64,000 nucleotides of DNA from Pseudomonas putida (GTDB taxonomy: Bacteria > Pseudomonadota > Gammaproteobacteria > Pseudomonadales > Pseudomonadaceae). A program made the translations under genes and the position numbers. Positions 1 through 7,442 of the stretch are shown piece by piece. Below the pieces are notes generated by a model that saw nothing but the letters and a program-made list of their open reading frames with translations, searched no databases and had not been told where the DNA came from. The DNA lies in NCBI RefSeq assembly GCF_028682475.1, contig NZ_JANHLE010000020.1, forward strand, positions 38,321 to 102,320, read 5' to 3'. The first letter of the stretch is position 1. Every line of letters begins with the position of its first letter.

Positions 1-456
1 AACGCCGCCATTGAAGCCGCGCGAGCTGGCGAGATGGGCCGCGGCTTTGCCGTAGTGGCGGATGAAGTTCGTCAGCTGGCCCAGCGCACCAGCGAATCGA
101 CCGGGCAGATTCACGGCCTGATCGCCAAGCTGCAGCAAACTGCCAGCAATGCCGTACAAACCATGGAATCGGGTCATCGCCAGGCTGAAGAAGGCGTGGC
201 GCGGGTGATGGAAGCAGACCAGGCACTGGTCGGTATCAGCGAAGCGGTGGCCAACATCACTGACATGGCCACCCAGATCGCGGCTGCCACCGAAGAGCAG
301 ACGGCGGTCGCCGACGAGATCAGCCGCAACATCAGCACCATAGCCGAGCTGGCTGACCAGACGTCCGAGCAGGCCCAGCATTCGGCCTTGCTCAGCGAAG
401 AACTGACGCGCACCGCGACCACTCAGTACTCGCTGGTCGAGCGCTTCAATCGTTGA
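1..456 (+). CDS. Methyl-accepting chemotaxis protein, C-terminal part (partial)
   Basis: The reading frame is open from base 1, so the gene starts outside the window and only the last 151 residues are seen. They are the end of the cytoplasmic signalling domain of a methyl-accepting chemotaxis protein. The stretch GRGFAVVADEVRQLAQRT just after the window start belongs to the conserved hairpin tip that contacts CheA and CheW. The following long helical region (EEQTAVADEISRNI) is the returning arm of the four-helix bundle with the adaptation sites. The sensor domain is not visible, so the ligand cannot be named. A strong hairpin lies six bases past the stop codon. Confidence 0.93.
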   Translation, partial: NAAIEAARAGEMGRGFAVVADEVRQLAQRTSESTGQIHGLIAKLQQTASNAVQTMESGHRQAEEGVARVMEADQALVGISEAVANITDMATQIAAATEEQTAVADEISRNISTIAELADQTSEQAQHSALLSEELTRTATTQYSLVERFNR

Positions 457-462
457 AAAAAC

Positions 463-486
463 GGCGCACCCGCTTGCGGGTGCGCC
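463..486. terminator. Hairpin terminator between convergent genes
   Basis: Arms GGCGCACCCGC and GCGGGTGCGCC pair perfectly around a two-base TT loop. A run of six A on the left gives a U-tract for transcripts coming from the minus strand, so it best serves the pseudouridine synthase gene. It also sits just after the stop of the chemoreceptor gene. Confidence 0.85.
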
Positions 487-496
487 GATTCCCGCC

Positions 497-1384
497 TTAC
501 CAGTCGAGCGTCAGCCGGCTTTCGAAAAACCGCTCTTCGCCGCTCAGCGGATCCTTGAAGCGCAAGCTCTGCGCCAACAACTTCAGCGGTTTGCTGTAGT
601 CATCCTGCTCCTGCAGCACCTGTGGATAAAAAGGATCGTTGCAGATACTCGCGCCCAGCGCTGTCATGTGCACACGCAACTGGTGGGTCTTGCCAGTGAT
701 CGGCGACAGGCCATAACGCCAGAGTTCACCGTGCTTCTCCAGCACCTCAGCCAGGGTCTCGCTATTGCTCTGCCCTTCGACCTCCTGCATACGGAAGAAC
801 GGCTCGCCACTGACCATGCGGCTTTTGTGCGTCAACGGAAATTCAAGCTGCGGCAAGGCCCGGGCAATCGCCTGGTAGCGCTTGTCGATCTGCCGGTTGG
901 GAAACAGCGATTGATAGGCTGATCGGCTCTGGGGGTTGGCGGAAAACATCACCAGCCCGGCGGTATGCCGATCAATACGATGCAACGGCACCAGGTGCGG
1001 ATTGTCCAGGCGGCGAATCAGCCGCCGCAACAAGGTATGTTCGACATATTCGCCCGTAGGTGTGACGGGCAGGAAATGCGGTTTGTCGGCCACCACCAGA
1101 TGCTCGTCGACATGCAGGATCTGCTCTTCGAACGGGATCGGCTTCTCGTTGGGTACTTCACGGAAATAGTGGATGCGCAGTCCCGGCTTGTAAGCCAGCG
1201 CCGCAGTGATCGGTTCACCCTGGGCATCCAGCACTCGCCCCCGGGCAATCCGGTCAAGCCATTGCTCGCGCCCGATGGCTTTGAAATGCTCGCTCAGGCA
1301 ATCGAGCACGGTCGCCCAGTTGCCAGGTGGCAGGCAGACCGTGCTGGCTTGATGCTGGGCCGGAACGAAAGGGGCAATGGCCAT
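497..1384 (-). CDS. RluA-family pseudouridine synthase
   Basis: The protein (295 residues) isomerises uridine to pseudouridine in rRNA or tRNA. The RluA signature HRIDRHTAGLVMFS carries the catalytic aspartate, and SPITGKTHQLRVHM near the C-terminus is the second conserved block. The N-terminal region before the catalytic domain resembles a degenerate S4-like RNA-binding part. I chose the ATG at 1384, which gives MAIAPFVPAQH. An in-frame ATG ten codons upstream (1414) is possible; neither has a strong ribosome-binding site. The exact RNA target cannot be assigned from sequence alone: RluA, RluC, RluD and TruC share this fold. The gene is single and ends at a shared terminator. Confidence 0.88.
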   Translation of the reverse strand: MAIAPFVPAQHQASTVCLPPGNWATVLDCLSEHFKAIGREQWLDRIARGRVLDAQGEPITAALAYKPGLRIHYFREVPNEKPIPFEEQILHVDEHLVVADKPHFLPVTPTGEYVEHTLLRRLIRRLDNPHLVPLHRIDRHTAGLVMFSANPQSRSAYQSLFPNRQIDKRYQAIARALPQLEFPLTHKSRMVSGEPFFRMQEVEGQSNSETLAEVLEKHGELWRYGLSPITGKTHQLRVHMTALGASICNDPFYPQVLQEQDDYSKPLKLLAQSLRFKDPLSGEERFFESRLTLDW

Positions 1385-1434
1385 GGAAACGCTCGTGACA
1401 GATAGACCGCGCATTATCCCGCAAGCCTGGCGCC

Positions 1435-1746
1435 TCAGCCAGCCTCGGTTGCAGCGGCCTCGGTGAACTCCTTGAGCCAGCGCAACACCTCGACCGCCTC
1501 CCAGCGGCCGGGGTCGTAGAGCGCATACAACAAGCCCTGATAGCCGACCACATCCAGTGCACGGTGATAGCCGGCCCGCTGAAACAGCGCTTCGATTTCA
1601 GCAAAACAGGTATTGAAGTGCAGTTTGTTGAAAGGCGTCTTGCCCTCCAGCACCAGACCATCGAGGCGCAACTCGAGCACCGCCTCGCTCACCATGGCGG
1701 TGGACATGCGATTGACGGTGTATTTTAGTTGTTCGACATTGACCAT
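1435..1746 (-). CDS. Conserved small protein of unknown function
   Basis: I do not recognise this 103-residue protein. It begins MVNVEQLKYTVNRMS and ends with a helical, acidic tail (EFTEAAATEAG). It has no signal peptide, membrane segment or cysteine pair, so it is probably a small soluble cytoplasmic protein. The ATG at 1746 is preceded by GAGG at a nine-base spacing, a better start than the upstream in-frame codons. Codon use matches its neighbours and the frame is clean, which supports a real gene. It lies 20 bases beyond the start side of the pseudouridine synthase and on the same strand, so the two may be co-transcribed. Confidence 0.65.
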   Translation of the reverse strand: MVNVEQLKYTVNRMSTAMVSEAVLELRLDGLVLEGKTPFNKLHFNTCFAEIEALFQRAGYHRALDVVGYQGLLYALYDPGRWEAVEVLRWLKEFTEAAATEAG

Positions 1747-1834
1747 GATCTGCATCCTCGAGGTAAACGCCACCTCAATACTGTATTTATATACAGCATA
1801 TTCAGAGTTGGAGGATACGTCAATCAAGCGCTAC

Positions 1835-2266
1835 TCAGACCAGCCCCGGAAGGTAGCCGGTCCCCTTGCGGATGGTCAGGAGTTGCCGCCGTTCGGCCGC
1901 CACGGCGAGCCCTACATGCACCCATTGATCGAATTCGAGAATCAGCTGATCGAACATCAACGGACTGTCGGACACACGCTGCGCCAACTCACGAGGTGTC
2001 AGGCCGGGGACATTGATATCCGCCGCCAGACCGTCGACATGGGCACTCTGCACCGACCCACCAATGACTTCATTCAACTGGTTGCAGCGAAAACCGCTGC
2101 TGACCAGCACCGGCTGGTTGACCAACTGACGTACTTGTTCCAGAAAAGCGCACAGACGGCGAAGATTAATCAGGGTCTCGGCATTCGGGGAGTTGTCGAT
2201 ATTCAGGCGCGCGGCATTCTCCGACACCGTCATTTCGGCCAGGGTGAAGTGTTCGCTCAGGTACAT
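1835..2266 (-). CDS. M15-type peptidase domain protein
   Basis: This 143-residue protein is a minimal peptidase M15A-like domain, the fold of zinc D,D-carboxypeptidases and phage endolysins that cut peptidoglycan cross-bridges. The zinc motif SxHxxGxAxD is present as SAHVDGLAAD, and the second zinc histidine lies in QWVHVGLA. VSSGFRCNQLN is the usual substrate-side strand. The start at 2266 (MYLSEHFTLAEM) follows an AAGGAG ribosome-binding site. There is no signal peptide, so either it stays in the cytoplasm or it leaves by another route; the size and lack of signal resemble phage lysis enzymes, although no other phage genes are nearby. Confidence 0.8.
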   Translation of the reverse strand: MYLSEHFTLAEMTVSENAARLNIDNSPNAETLINLRRLCAFLEQVRQLVNQPVLVSSGFRCNQLNEVIGGSVQSAHVDGLAADINVPGLTPRELAQRVSDSPLMFDQLILEFDQWVHVGLAVAAERRQLLTIRKGTGYLPGLV

Positions 2267-2361
2267 GGTCCGCTCCTTGGCATGCGTAAGAACATCCAAG
2301 GATTGTCCACCCCCGCGCCCGGCCGCGCACGACAGGAAGTTTGTCCAGCCAGGCAGCTAGT

Positions 2362-2598
2362 TCAATGCAGAAAAGCCACCACTTGATCAGCATCAAACGG
2401 CCAGTTCAGCTCGGCTCCGGTATCACAGCGGCGCAGCACCGGGATCTTCAGCGCGTATTTCTCGAGCCAGATTTCGTCGTCGGCAATATCGACCAGCTCA
2501 ACCAGCAGACCATGCTCGACAAAGGGCATCAACAACGCTTCGGCCACTTCACACAGGTGACAACCCAGGGTGCCGAACAGTTGGCATTCAGGAGGCAT
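2362..2598 (-). CDS. Glutaredoxin-like thioredoxin-fold protein
   Basis: The 78-residue protein starts MPPECQLFGTLGCHLCEVAEA. The CHLC pair after the first strand is a CxxC redox centre in the usual glutaredoxin position, and KIPVLRR supplies the conserved cis-proline. It matches the small glutaredoxin-like (DUF836) family. The role is probably thiol-disulfide exchange in the cytoplasm; the partner is unknown. It is on the same strand as the M15 peptidase, about 95 bases away. Confidence 0.8.
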   Translation of the reverse strand: MPPECQLFGTLGCHLCEVAEALLMPFVEHGLLVELVDIADDEIWLEKYALKIPVLRRCDTGAELNWPFDADQVVAFLH

Positions 2599-2775
2599 TT
2601 ACAGGTACCGGCAGATGTAAGAAAAGACCATTATTCTAGGTCTGCAACCCAGCGCAGTCGAGCACGGTCCCTGGATACGCCGTCGCCACTCGGCTGCTGA
2701 TTCAGATCAGCGCACGTGTAACCGCTATCGTTCAGACTGAGTGGTTTTTTATCGTTTTGCTACAGGGAGTGTTTC

Positions 2776-4734
2776 GTGTTTGCCAACCTATTAATCATCC
2801 TGGCCTCGTCACTGGTGGTCATTGCCTTCTTCAGGCGCCTGAAGTTGCCCCCTGTGCTGGGCTATCTGTGTGTTGGCCTGTTTGTCGGTCCGACGGCCCT
2901 GAACTGGGTCAATGAAAGCGAAGAGTTACCCGACCTGGCCGAAATGGGTGTGGTATTCCTGCTGTTCTCACTGGGCCTGGAATTTTCCCTTTCGAAGATG
3001 CTCGCCCTGCGCAAGGTGGTGTTTGGCCTGGGCAGCCTGCAGGTGATCTGCTCGGCGATTCTCCTCGCGGGGCTTCTGGCGCTGCTCGACATGCCCGCCA
3101 ATGTAGCGCTGCTGCTGGGTGCGGGGCTTGCGCTGTCATCCACGGCAATTGTCAGCAAGGAACTGACCAGCCTCGGGGAGATTTTCAGCAGTCACGGGCA
3201 AAACGCTATTGGCGTACTGCTGTTCCAGGATGTGGTGGCCGTGTTGCTGCTGACCCTGGTTCCGGTGTTCGCCGGCGAAGGCGGCCAAGCCTGGTACTGG
3301 GCCCTGCCGCTGACCTTGGGCAAAACCGTGATCCTCTTCGTCGGTCTGTTGCTGGCCAGCCGCTGGTTGCTGCCGCGCCTGTTTCACGAAGTGGCCAGCT
3401 CCCATTCGGCGGAGCTGTTCGTGTTGCTGGCACTGGTCATTGTCCTGCTGACTGCCTGGCTGACCCACCTGCTTGGCCTGTCGCCGGCGCTGGGCGCCTT
3501 CCTGGCCGGCATGCTGCTGGGTGAGAGTAACTATCGCCATCAGATCGAAGCAGACATCCGCCCGTTCCGCGACATTCTTCTGGGGCTGTTTTTTGTCAGC
3601 ATCGGCATGCTCATCGACCTGCAGCTGTTTGCCACCCATGGCCTGGAAATTATTGCCCTGACCTTGGGCCTGCTGCTGGTCAAAGGCTGCGTGGTCGCGG
3701 CACTGGTCCGGGTGCGTGGCAGCGATGCCGAAACCGCCTGGCGCAGTGGCCTGGCCCTGGCTCAGGGTGGCGAGTTCTGTTTCGCCCTGATGGCACAGAT
3801 GCAGCAAACCCATTTGCTGCCCGAAGCCCTTGGCAATCTGTTGCTGGCCGCGACCTTCTGCTCAATGCTGGTCACTCCGCTGCTACTGCGCGCCGCCCCC
3901 AGCATTGCCGCCCACTTGCACCGCAAGCCCAATCAGGAAGTCCAGCTGGAGGCCATCGAAGCGCAAAGCGCCTCAATGAGCGGACACGTGCTGATCTGCG
4001 GCTATGGCCGGGTTGGACAATCGATCGGGCGCTTCCTGCGCCGTGAAAACATCCCCTTCATTGCCCTGGATGACGACCCGGTAAGGGTTCAGGAAGCTGC
4101 GGCTGGCGAAAGCAGCGTGCACTACGGCGACTCAAGGCGCGGCGAATTGCTCAGCGCCATCGGCCTTGAGCGTGCACGCCTGCTGGTGATTGCGGTGGAT
4201 AAAACCGACATCGCCATGAGCGTGCTCAAAGCGGCGCGTGAACGTCACGCCCAGGTGCAGATCCTGGTGCGTACCCGTGACGACAGCCAGCGTGAAGAGC
4301 TGCGGGCGGCAGGTGCCACCGCCGTTGTACCCGAGCTGCTGGAGTCGAGCCTGATGCTCGCTTCCCATGCACTGGTCATGCTCGGTCTGCCAATGGACCA
4401 CGTACAGGCGCGCATCGACGAAGTGCGCCAGACCCGCTACCGCATGCTCCAGGCGTTCTATCAGGGCGCCCAGACCAGCCCGGTCGACAGCGAAGGCCTG
4501 CCCAAAGCGATGATGCATGCGGTCAACCTTGGCGCCGAGGCCTACGCCTGCGGACGCCCTCTGACCGAACTGGACCTGCAGCAGTTCGGTGTCGAGCTGC
4601 AGGCCGTACAACGCAATGGCGAAGAGCTGGCAATGAGTGCCGACACCTGCCTGCATGCCGGCGATGCCGTGCTGCTCAGCGGCCCGCTGCATGCCCTGGC
4701 AGCCTGTGAGGCACGGCTGGTCGCCGGGCGCTGA
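2776..4734 (+). CDS. Kef-type monovalent cation:proton antiporter with RCK domain
   Basis: The 652-residue inner-membrane protein combines a CPA2 antiporter domain (residues 1 to about 385, around 12 hydrophobic helices, for example PPVLGYLCVGLFVGP) with a cytoplasmic TrkA-N/RCK domain starting at about residue 402 (HVLICGYGRVGQSIGRFL, a Rossmann nucleotide loop) and a TrkA-C-like end. This is the layout of KefB/KefC and YbaL, which exchange K+ for H+ under nucleotide or thiol control. I start at GTG 2776 because AGGGAG lies five bases upstream. No KefF/KefG-like partner gene is adjacent, so glutathione-adduct gating cannot be assumed. The stop codon abuts that of the convergent amt gene. Confidence 0.92.
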   Translation: MFANLLIILASSLVVIAFFRRLKLPPVLGYLCVGLFVGPTALNWVNESEELPDLAEMGVVFLLFSLGLEFSLSKMLALRKVVFGLGSLQVICSAILLAGLLALLDMPANVALLLGAGLALSSTAIVSKELTSLGEIFSSHGQNAIGVLLFQDVVAVLLLTLVPVFAGEGGQAWYWALPLTLGKTVILFVGLLLASRWLLPRLFHEVASSHSAELFVLLALVIVLLTAWLTHLLGLSPALGAFLAGMLLGESNYRHQIEADIRPFRDILLGLFFVSIGMLIDLQLFATHGLEIIALTLGLLLVKGCVVAALVRVRGSDAETAWRSGLALAQGGEFCFALMAQMQQTHLLPEALGNLLLAATFCSMLVTPLLLRAAPSIAAHLHRKPNQEVQLEAIEAQSASMSGHVLICGYGRVGQSIGRFLRRENIPFIALDDDPVRVQEAAAGESSVHYGDSRRGELLSAIGLERARLLVIAVDKTDIAMSVLKAARERHAQVQILVRTRDDSQREELRAAGATAVVPELLESSLMLASHALVMLGLPMDHVQARIDEVRQTRYRMLQAFYQGAQTSPVDSEGLPKAMMHAVNLGAEAYACGRPLTELDLQQFGVELQAVQRNGEELAMSADTCLHAGDAVLLSGPLHALAACEARLVAGR

Positions 4735-5943
4735 TCAATCCTGGCTGGTGGCGCCGATCTTGTGGATCGACAGGTCGGCGCCGTAATACTCCTGCTCCTG
4801 GCTCAAGCGCAGCCCGAGCGACGTTTTGATCACGCCATACACGACAAAGCCGCCCGCCAGTGCCACCAGCACCCCGCCCAGGCTACCGATCAACTGGCTG
4901 ATCAGGCTTACGCCACCCAGGCCACCGAGCGCTGTCTGCCCGAAAATCCCACAGGCGATACCTCCCCACACACCGCACAAACCGTGCAGCGGCCAGACGC
5001 CCAGCACATCGTCGACTTTCCAGGTGTTCTGCGCCGCAATAAAACACCACACAAACAACGCCCCGGCAATCGCGCCCGTGACCAATGCCCCAACCGGGTG
5101 CATCAGGTCGGAGCCTGCGCACACCGCCACCAAGCCGGCCAATGGGCCGTTGTGCAGAAAGCCCGGGTCATTGCGCCCGACCAGCAACGCCGCCACCGTG
5201 CCACCGACCATCGCCATCAACGAGTTGACCGCGACCAGGCCGCTGACCCCTTGCAGGGTCTGGGCACTCATGACATTGAAGCCGAACCAGCCGACGATCA
5301 GGATCCACGAACCCAGCGCCAGAAAGGGAATGTTCGAAGGGGCGAACGCCACCAGCTTGCCATCGCGGTAACGCCCGTTGCGCGGACCGAGCAGCAGCAC
5401 TGCGGTCAAGGCCAGCCAGCCGCCCATGGCATGCACCACCACGGAACCGGCAAAGTCATGGAAGCTGGCGCCAAACTGCGCCTGCAACCAGGCCTGCAAG
5501 CCCAGGTTGCCATTCCAGACGATGCCTTCGAAGAACGGATAGACCACAGCGACAATCAGCGCCGTAGCGCACATCTGCGGAGCAAAGCGCGCCCGCTCGG
5601 CGATACCGCCGGAAATGATTGCCGGAATCGCGGCGGCAAAGGTCAGCAGGAAAAAGAACTTCACCAGGCTGTAACCATGCTCCTGACTGAGCGCCGCCGC
5701 CGGCTGCAGGAAATTCACGCCATAGGAAATCCAGTAGCCAACGAAGAAATACGCCAGGGTTGATACCGCAAAATCACTGAGAATCTTCGACAGCGCGTTA
5801 ACCTGGTTCTTGTGGCGTACGGTACCCACTTCCAGGAAGGCAAACCCGGCGTGCATGGCCAGCACCATGACAGCGCCCAGCAGAATGAAGAGTGTGTTGG
5901 AGCCGTGGATCAGACTGTCCACCGCACTTTGCAGGTTTTCCAT
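4735..5943 (-). CDS. amtB: Ammonium transporter (Amt family)
   Basis: The 402-residue polytopic protein has the Amt/MEP/Rh fold with about 11 membrane helices. The signature around DFAGSVVVHAMGGWLAL includes one of the pore histidines, and GIAERARF and HPVGALVTGAIAGALF are other family blocks. It conducts ammonium or ammonia across the inner membrane. The start at 5943 (MENLQSAVDSL) is preferred over an ATG 19 codons upstream. No glnK gene is adjacent, unlike the usual glnK-amtB pair, so this may be a second Amt copy, and the amtB symbol is only a family label. I found no convincing sigma-54 site upstream. Confidence 0.85.
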   Translation of the reverse strand: MENLQSAVDSLIHGSNTLFILLGAVMVLAMHAGFAFLEVGTVRHKNQVNALSKILSDFAVSTLAYFFVGYWISYGVNFLQPAAALSQEHGYSLVKFFFLLTFAAAIPAIISGGIAERARFAPQMCATALIVAVVYPFFEGIVWNGNLGLQAWLQAQFGASFHDFAGSVVVHAMGGWLALTAVLLLGPRNGRYRDGKLVAFAPSNIPFLALGSWILIVGWFGFNVMSAQTLQGVSGLVAVNSLMAMVGGTVAALLVGRNDPGFLHNGPLAGLVAVCAGSDLMHPVGALVTGAIAGALFVWCFIAAQNTWKVDDVLGVWPLHGLCGVWGGIACGIFGQTALGGLGGVSLISQLIGSLGGVLVALAGGFVVYGVIKTSLGLRLSQEQEYYGADLSIHKIGATSQD

Positions 5944-6238
5944 GGAATCGGCAGGCCTTTCGAAAGCACCAAGACAGCGCGGAGTGACTCCTTTTTGCAC
6001 CAGCCTGGATCATGCGAGTGCCACCTCGCTGGCTGATCCTGCTGATATCCGGAGTTTTTCCTTGGGTTTGTCGTGGATTGGGTTAAGGTTTACAGACCCG
6101 GTTGCCCTTCGTGCGCGAACGTGGCGCAGGCGCCGGACCTGAGCGCACCCTGGGACAGCAAAACCTGTACCAGCATTTTCACTGAACCTTCGCCAGCGCT
6201 CGCGACTCGAAATAGCCATACACCTTAGGGAGAGCCCC
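5944..6238. other. Divergent intergenic region between amt and the YqjD-like gene
   Basis: About 295 bases separate the amt start (minus strand) from the YqjD-like start (plus strand), so both promoters should be here. I see AGGGAG just upstream of the plus-strand ATG. On the minus strand there is a TGGCAC block, but the matching -12 GC element is missing at the right distance. No further gene or clear repeat is visible. Confidence 0.5.
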
Positions 6239-6553
6239 ATGACCAGCAAATCGGCAAAGACTGCTCAAGACATATTGATGGCTGATTTTCAGGCGTTGGT
6301 GCGTGACACCGAAAAATTGCTGGAACACACCGCTACCCTGGCCGGTGATCAGGCCGACGAATTACGCGGCCAGATCCACGAGAGTCTGGAACGTGCCCGG
6401 GAAACCCTGCAACTGACCCAGGAGTCCGTCCGCGAGCACGGCCAGGCAGCCCTGAGCGCGACTGAAGACTACGTACAGAGCAATCCCTGGCAATCGATCG
6501 GCATCGCCGCCGGGGTCGGTTTTCTGATCGGTCTGCTGGCCAGTCGGCGCTGA
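6239..6553 (+). CDS. DUF883 family (ElaB/YqjD-like) membrane-anchored protein
   Basis: The 104-residue protein has a long amphipathic coiled-coil region (residues 10-85) and a single C-terminal membrane anchor in which glycines are frequent (SIGIAAGVGFLIGLLASRR). This is the ElaB/YqjD/DUF883 pattern. The E. coli relatives bind ribosomes at the inner membrane in stationary phase; whether this one does is inference. It is the first gene of a compact three-gene cluster, which has the same order as E. coli yqjD-yqjE-yqjK. AGGGAG stands upstream of the ATG. Confidence 0.85.
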   Translation: MTSKSAKTAQDILMADFQALVRDTEKLLEHTATLAGDQADELRGQIHESLERARETLQLTQESVREHGQAALSATEDYVQSNPWQSIGIAAGVGFLIGLLASRR

Positions 6554-6561
6554 GGGTGGCT

Positions 6562-6939
6562 ATGGAAAGTGAATCCAACAGCGCCAGCGCAGCGTCGAGC
6601 AAGCGTCTGGGCGCAGCGGTACTCGGTCTATTGCATGGCCATGTCGAGCTGTTTGGCATCGAATTGCAGGAGCAGAAAGCGCGCACCCTGAGCCTGCTGC
6701 TGTTTGCCGGCCTGGCGCTGGTGTTCGCCTTGCTGTTGCTGGTCGCCCTTTCGGGCATGGTTCTGGTGCTGCTGTGGGACAGTTACCGCCTGGCCGGCAT
6801 CATCGGCTTGTGCGTGTTCTATGGCGCGGCGACGCTGTTCTGTGGCCTGCGCCTGAAAGCGGCGGTGTACGACGAGTCGTCGCCCTTCAGCTCAACCCTT
6901 GAAGAACTTGCCAAGGACCGGGAGCGCCTGTTGCCATGA
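6562..6939 (+). CDS. YqjE-like (phage holin superfamily III) membrane protein
   Basis: The 125-residue protein has two close hydrophobic segments (about residues 33-60 and 70-95), for example LSLLLFAGLALVFALLLLVA, followed by a charged tail. This matches the YqjE family, classed as holin-like although no lysis role is known. The ATG at 6562 has GAGG six bases upstream; a GTG two codons earlier is also in frame. It starts nine bases after the DUF883 stop and overlaps the next gene by four bases, so the three are very likely one transcript. Confidence 0.8.
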   Translation: MESESNSASAASSKRLGAAVLGLLHGHVELFGIELQEQKARTLSLLLFAGLALVFALLLLVALSGMVLVLLWDSYRLAGIIGLCVFYGAATLFCGLRLKAAVYDESSPFSSTLEELAKDRERLLP

Positions 6940-7268
6940 GCCTGTCTGAGCTACCGAAAACCACCAACCGGCGTGAGTTGCGCAAGGCGCTGGTGCGTCT
7001 ACGCATGGAAATGCACCGCCAGGAAATCCGTCATGAATCAGGGCAGTTGCTTAATCCGCTGACCCGTCTGCGCGCCATGGGCGACAGCCTGCAGGGTGGG
7101 CTGGGTATCAAGCATGCGCCGCTGTGGGGAATCGCTGCGGTGGTGGTGCTGGGTTTCCTGACTGGCAAGGGTGCCAAGAACGGCAGCCTGAGCCGGATGA
7201 TTCGCGTGGGTAGCAGCCTGGTGCCGCTGCTCAAGCTGGTCATACAGGGCGCGGCCAACAAACGCTGA
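6936..7268 (+). CDS. YqjK-like small membrane protein
   Basis: The 110-residue protein has a basic N-terminal half (RRELRKALVRLRMEMHRQEIRHE) and one central hydrophobic segment (LWGIAAVVVLGFLTGKG). Its start overlaps the stop of the YqjE-like gene in an ATGA arrangement. By position and features it corresponds to the third gene (yqjK-like) of the yqjDEK cluster. Function is unknown; a small membrane complex with its two neighbours is plausible. Confidence 0.7.
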   Translation: MSLSELPKTTNRRELRKALVRLRMEMHRQEIRHESGQLLNPLTRLRAMGDSLQGGLGIKHAPLWGIAAVVVLGFLTGKGAKNGSLSRMIRVGSSLVPLLKLVIQGAANKR

Positions 7269-7288
7269 GTCAGTGGCAGCAACTTCCG

Positions 7289-7358
7289 GTGGGAGCGGGC
7301 TTGCCCCGCGAGGCGATGTGGCTGAAAAACCGTCATCGCGGGGCAAGCCCGCTCCCAC
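7289..7358. repeat. REP palindrome pair
   Basis: Two inverted copies of the Pseudomonas REP unit (GTGGGAGCGGGCTTGCCCCG and its complement) face each other with about 25 bases between. Identical units are found at 36316-36393, 51435-51490 and 63963-63986. It lies just after the yqjK-like stop, a typical extragenic position where it can stabilise mRNA ends or bind gyrase. Confidence 0.95.
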
Positions 7359-7442
7359 AGACAGCTGCGTCCACAGATAGACTTGCAGGTGCCGCGTCGA
7401 CACGGGAAGCTAGGCGCCTGCCCCTGTATTGGAGAACCGGCC

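Noticed and set aside
3136..3813. A 225-codon open frame antisense to the Kef antiporter
   Set aside because: Gln/His-rich shadow of membrane-helix codons.
5944..6030. Sigma-54 promoter for amt
   Set aside because: TGGCAC is present on the minus strand but the GC of the -12 element is not found ten bases after the GG, so the match fails.
6562..6939. YqjE-like protein as a true phage holin
   Set aside because: The family name is holin-like, but the gene sits in a conserved yqjDEK-type chromosomal cluster without lysin or phage genes.
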